Source: G965240365 sp965240365
GTDB lineage: Bacteria; Pseudomonadota; Gammaproteobacteria; Eutrophobiales; Eutrophobiaceae
Reading direction: 5' to 3'
Assembly: GCA_965240365.1 (NCBI GenBank)
Contig: OZ251218.1
Location: forward strand, 2,356,001-2,420,000
DNA length: 64,000 nucleotides
The notes beneath the pieces are model-generated. The model was given only the letters and a program-made list of their open reading frames with translations, was not told the origin of the DNA and searched no databases. The position numbers and the translations under genes were made by a program. Shown in pieces: positions 62,026-64,000 of this stretch (positions are counted from its first letter, which is position 1; every line of letters begins with the position of its first letter).

Positions 62026-63651
62026 TTAACCGGATTTACCCTCGACATAGCCGGATGTGACGGGATAGCGCCGGTCGCGGCCGAAGGCGCGCGCGGTTAT
62101 CCGGACGCCGGGCGCGGCCTGACGCCGTTTATATTCATTTTTGTCCACCAGTCTCAGCACCTGACGCACGGTTTCGGCGGCAAAGCCCCGGGCGATGATC
62201 GCCTCCGGCGGGGTGTCGTCTTCAATATAGAGTTCCAGTATGGGATCCAGCACGGCATAATCGGGCAGGCTGTCCTGATCAACCTGGTCCGGGCGCAGTT
62301 CGGCGCTGGGCGGGCGCGTCAGCACCCTTTCCGGTATCACTGTTTGCCGCCGGTTGCGCCATTTCGCCAGCCTGTAAACCATCGTCTTCCAGATATCCTT
62401 GAGCGGCGCGAAGCCGCCGGCCATATCGCCGTACAGCGTGGCATAACCGACCGCCATTTCACTTTTATTGCCCGTTGTCAGCACCAGCCTGCCGGTCTTG
62501 TTCGAGATCGCCATGAGGATCAGGCCCCGGCAGCGCGCCTGTATATTTTCCTCGGTAATATCGGCCGGCAGGTCGGCGAACCTGGGCCCGAGCGAGGTCA
62601 GAAAGGTATCGAAGGCGGCCTGGATGGAGATGGTTTCATGCCGCACGTTCAGCGCCTGGGCCTGCCACTCGGCGTCTTCAATGCTCATGGCGGCCGTAAA
62701 GCGCGATGGCATGATCACGGCCTCGACATTTTCCGGGCCGAGCGCATCGGCGGCGATACACAGCGTCAGGGCCGAGTCGATCCCGCCCGAGAGGCCGATA
62801 ACGGCCCCGCTAAAACGATTTTTCCCGATATAGTCCCTGACGCCGGTCAAGAGCGCGGTATAGATACTTTGTTCCTGTTCCTGTGCGAGGCCGGCTTTGG
62901 CCGGGGGAGGGGGCTTGTGCGCCATATCAAGGTTGACCGTGAATAAACCCGCCTCAAAGGCCGGCGCATGAAAAACCGGTTCGCCGCGGTTATCGACGAT
63001 CATGGAATTGCCGTCGAAGACCAGTTCGTCCTGGCCGCCGACCAGGTTGGCATAGACAATGTGCAAGTTGGCTTCTTTTGCCCGTTTTGCGATCATCTGC
63101 TCGCGCAGCGCGAGTTTGTTTTTATCGTAGGGCGAGGCGTTGATATTAAGCAGGATCGAGGCGCCGGCCGCGGCCGCCTGGCGGACCGGTTCCCCCGCCC
63201 AGAGGTCTTCGCAGATACTGAGCGCGGCCCGGCAGCCGTTGATCTCAAACAAACAGGGCTCGTTGCCGGCGCTGAAATAACGCTTTTCATCGAATACGCC
63301 ATAGTTCGGCAGGTTTTGCTTATAGTAGGTATGGATGATTTTTTGTTTGCGTATGAGGCTGGCGGCATTGTAGAGCCGCCGGCCTTCGCGGTGCGGATGG
63401 CCAATCAGCGCATAGAACTCGCCGGTCTCGGTGACGATGCGCGCAAGAGCCGCCTGGATCGCGGCGTAGAAGGCGGGCCGGAACAACAGGTCTTCGGGCG
63501 GATAGGCGCTGATACTGAGTTCCGGGAATAAAATAATGTCCGTATCCCCCCGCGCCTGTTGCAGGGCGGCGATGATCTGGTCCGTGTTGGCGTCAATGGC
63601 GCCGACAGTCAGGTTCAGTTGGGCGATGGTTAAACGAATCTTGCGGCGCAT
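62026..63651 (-). CDS. nadE: Glutamine-dependent NAD+ synthetase NadE
   Basis: NadE amidates nicotinate adenine dinucleotide to NAD+. The 541 residues combine an N-terminal nitrilase-fold glutaminase with the Glu-Lys-Cys triad (FPELSISAYPPEDL; YYKQNLPNYGVFDE; SICEDLWAG) and a C-terminal synthetase with the PP-loop GLSGGIDSALTL. The gene converges on bamD with four bases between the stops. Confidence 0.96.
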   Translation of the reverse strand: MRRKIRLTIAQLNLTVGAIDANTDQIIAALQQARGDTDIILFPELSISAYPPEDLLFRPAFYAAIQAALARIVTETGEFYALIGHPHREGRRLYNAASLIRKQKIIHTYYKQNLPNYGVFDEKRYFSAGNEPCLFEINGCRAALSICEDLWAGEPVRQAAAAGASILLNINASPYDKNKLALREQMIAKRAKEANLHIVYANLVGGQDELVFDGNSMIVDNRGEPVFHAPAFEAGLFTVNLDMAHKPPPPAKAGLAQEQEQSIYTALLTGVRDYIGKNRFSGAVIGLSGGIDSALTLCIAADALGPENVEAVIMPSRFTAAMSIEDAEWQAQALNVRHETISIQAAFDTFLTSLGPRFADLPADITEENIQARCRGLILMAISNKTGRLVLTTGNKSEMAVGYATLYGDMAGGFAPLKDIWKTMVYRLAKWRNRRQTVIPERVLTRPPSAELRPDQVDQDSLPDYAVLDPILELYIEDDTPPEAIIARGFAAETVRQVLRLVDKNEYKRRQAAPGVRITARAFGRDRRYPVTSGYVEGKSG

Positions 63652-63883
63652 GGCCTGAGTGGTGTTTTCTGGGCGAACAATAGGGGCAAATCTGACCGAG
63701 GCAGCGCTTTCCTGGCTGCTTGCTGAAGATAAGCGGCAGCGCTCAATCGATCATCCCGGCACATTTTCCTGGATTCCAGCTTTCGCTGGAATGACGAAGG
63801 AGGCATAGACGCGGTTCGGCAACCTTCAATATTATTCTCACGCCAATCCTCATTCCGGCCTGTCTGCAACAGGCTGGCCGGAA
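63652..63883. repeat. Repeat fragments between sucD and nadE
   Basis: Contains TGGATTCCAGCTTTCGCTGG (from 63771), and ATTCCGGCC (63852) paired across CTGTCTGCAACAGGCTG with GGCCGGAAT next to the sucD stop. The latter may act as a terminator for sucD on the minus strand. No gene was seen. Confidence 0.65.
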
Positions 63884-64000
63884 TCATGCCGAGAGCCTGG
63901 CCCGAATCGCCGCGCCCATTTCCGCCGGCGAGCGCACCGTGGTGACATTGGCGGCCGCCAGCGCCGCGAATTTATCCTCCGCCGTTCCGCGGCCGCCCGA
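63884..64000 (-). CDS. sucD: Succinyl-CoA ligase alpha subunit, C-terminal end
   Basis: Reading the minus strand from the window edge gives 38 codons beginning SGGRGTAEDKFAALAAANV and ending in ARLSA before TGA at 63884-63886. This matches the C-terminus of SucD (GGKGTADEKFAALEAAG and VRSLADIGEAL in E. coli), the ADP/GDP-forming succinyl-CoA synthetase subunit of the TCA cycle. The rest of the gene lies beyond the window. Confidence 0.85.
   Translation of the reverse strand, partial: SGGRGTAEDKFAALAAANVTTVRSPAEMGAAIRARLSA

Overview
The window is a stretch of a gammaproteobacterial chromosome, GC-rich and dense with housekeeping genes. The evidence is gene order and content: ruvC-ruvA-ruvB-ybgC-tolQRAB-pal-cpoB-queE-queC, a complete division and cell-wall (dcw) cluster from mraZ to lpxC, secA, and zapD/yacG beside coaE and the type IV pilus genes. 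No rRNA, tRNA or CRISPR array was seen. The species cannot be named from the sequence alone.

Layout. 1-10515: the end of yebC, an accessory lipoprotein gene, Holliday-junction resolution (ruvCAB), the Tol-Pal envelope system and queuosine precursor synthesis. 10516-17602: an accessory stretch with an orphan AbrB-type regulator, a large two-sensor-domain lytic transglycosylase, a sulfatase-modifying-factor-like protein and an AcoX-like kinase, enclosed by long composite repeats. 17603-21675: a periplasmic alcohol-oxidation module made of an ExaA-type quinoprotein alcohol dehydrogenase, a secreted pentapeptide-repeat protein, a small secreted protein, a PedF-type cytochrome c550 and another small secreted protein. 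21890-24313: a DMT transporter, dimeric dUTPase and panB. 24688-43803: the dcw cluster with promoter and MraZ operator, including an unusual MurB-Ddl fusion. 43887-50207: dciA-like, an M23 peptidase, secA, argJ and a Nudix-ThiE fusion. 50229-55860 (minus strand): pilB-pilC-pilD-coaE-zapD-yacG. 56564-64000: clpB, pgeF, rluD, bamD, nadE and the 3' end of sucD.

The most unusual non-coding content is two families of dispersed repeats. Family 1 units (about 150 bp, at 2534, 10948, 16677 and 17083, with fragments elsewhere) carry ATTCCC-N8-GGGAAT palindromes and a conserved block ending in GGTCACCTC. Two composite arrays of them flank 11475-16690 in direct orientation. Family 2 is an element of about 160 bp folding into five consecutive hairpins. 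Full copies at 20677 and 21715 flank the cytochrome gene, and a single hairpin follows tolB. Both families supply the last codons of neighbouring genes.

The best candidates for something undescribed are the five-hairpin element, the MurB-Ddl fusion with its pentad-repeat linker, and the repeat-bounded transglycosylase/SUMF1-like/AcoX-like island. No defence system or other clear novel multi-gene machine was recognised.
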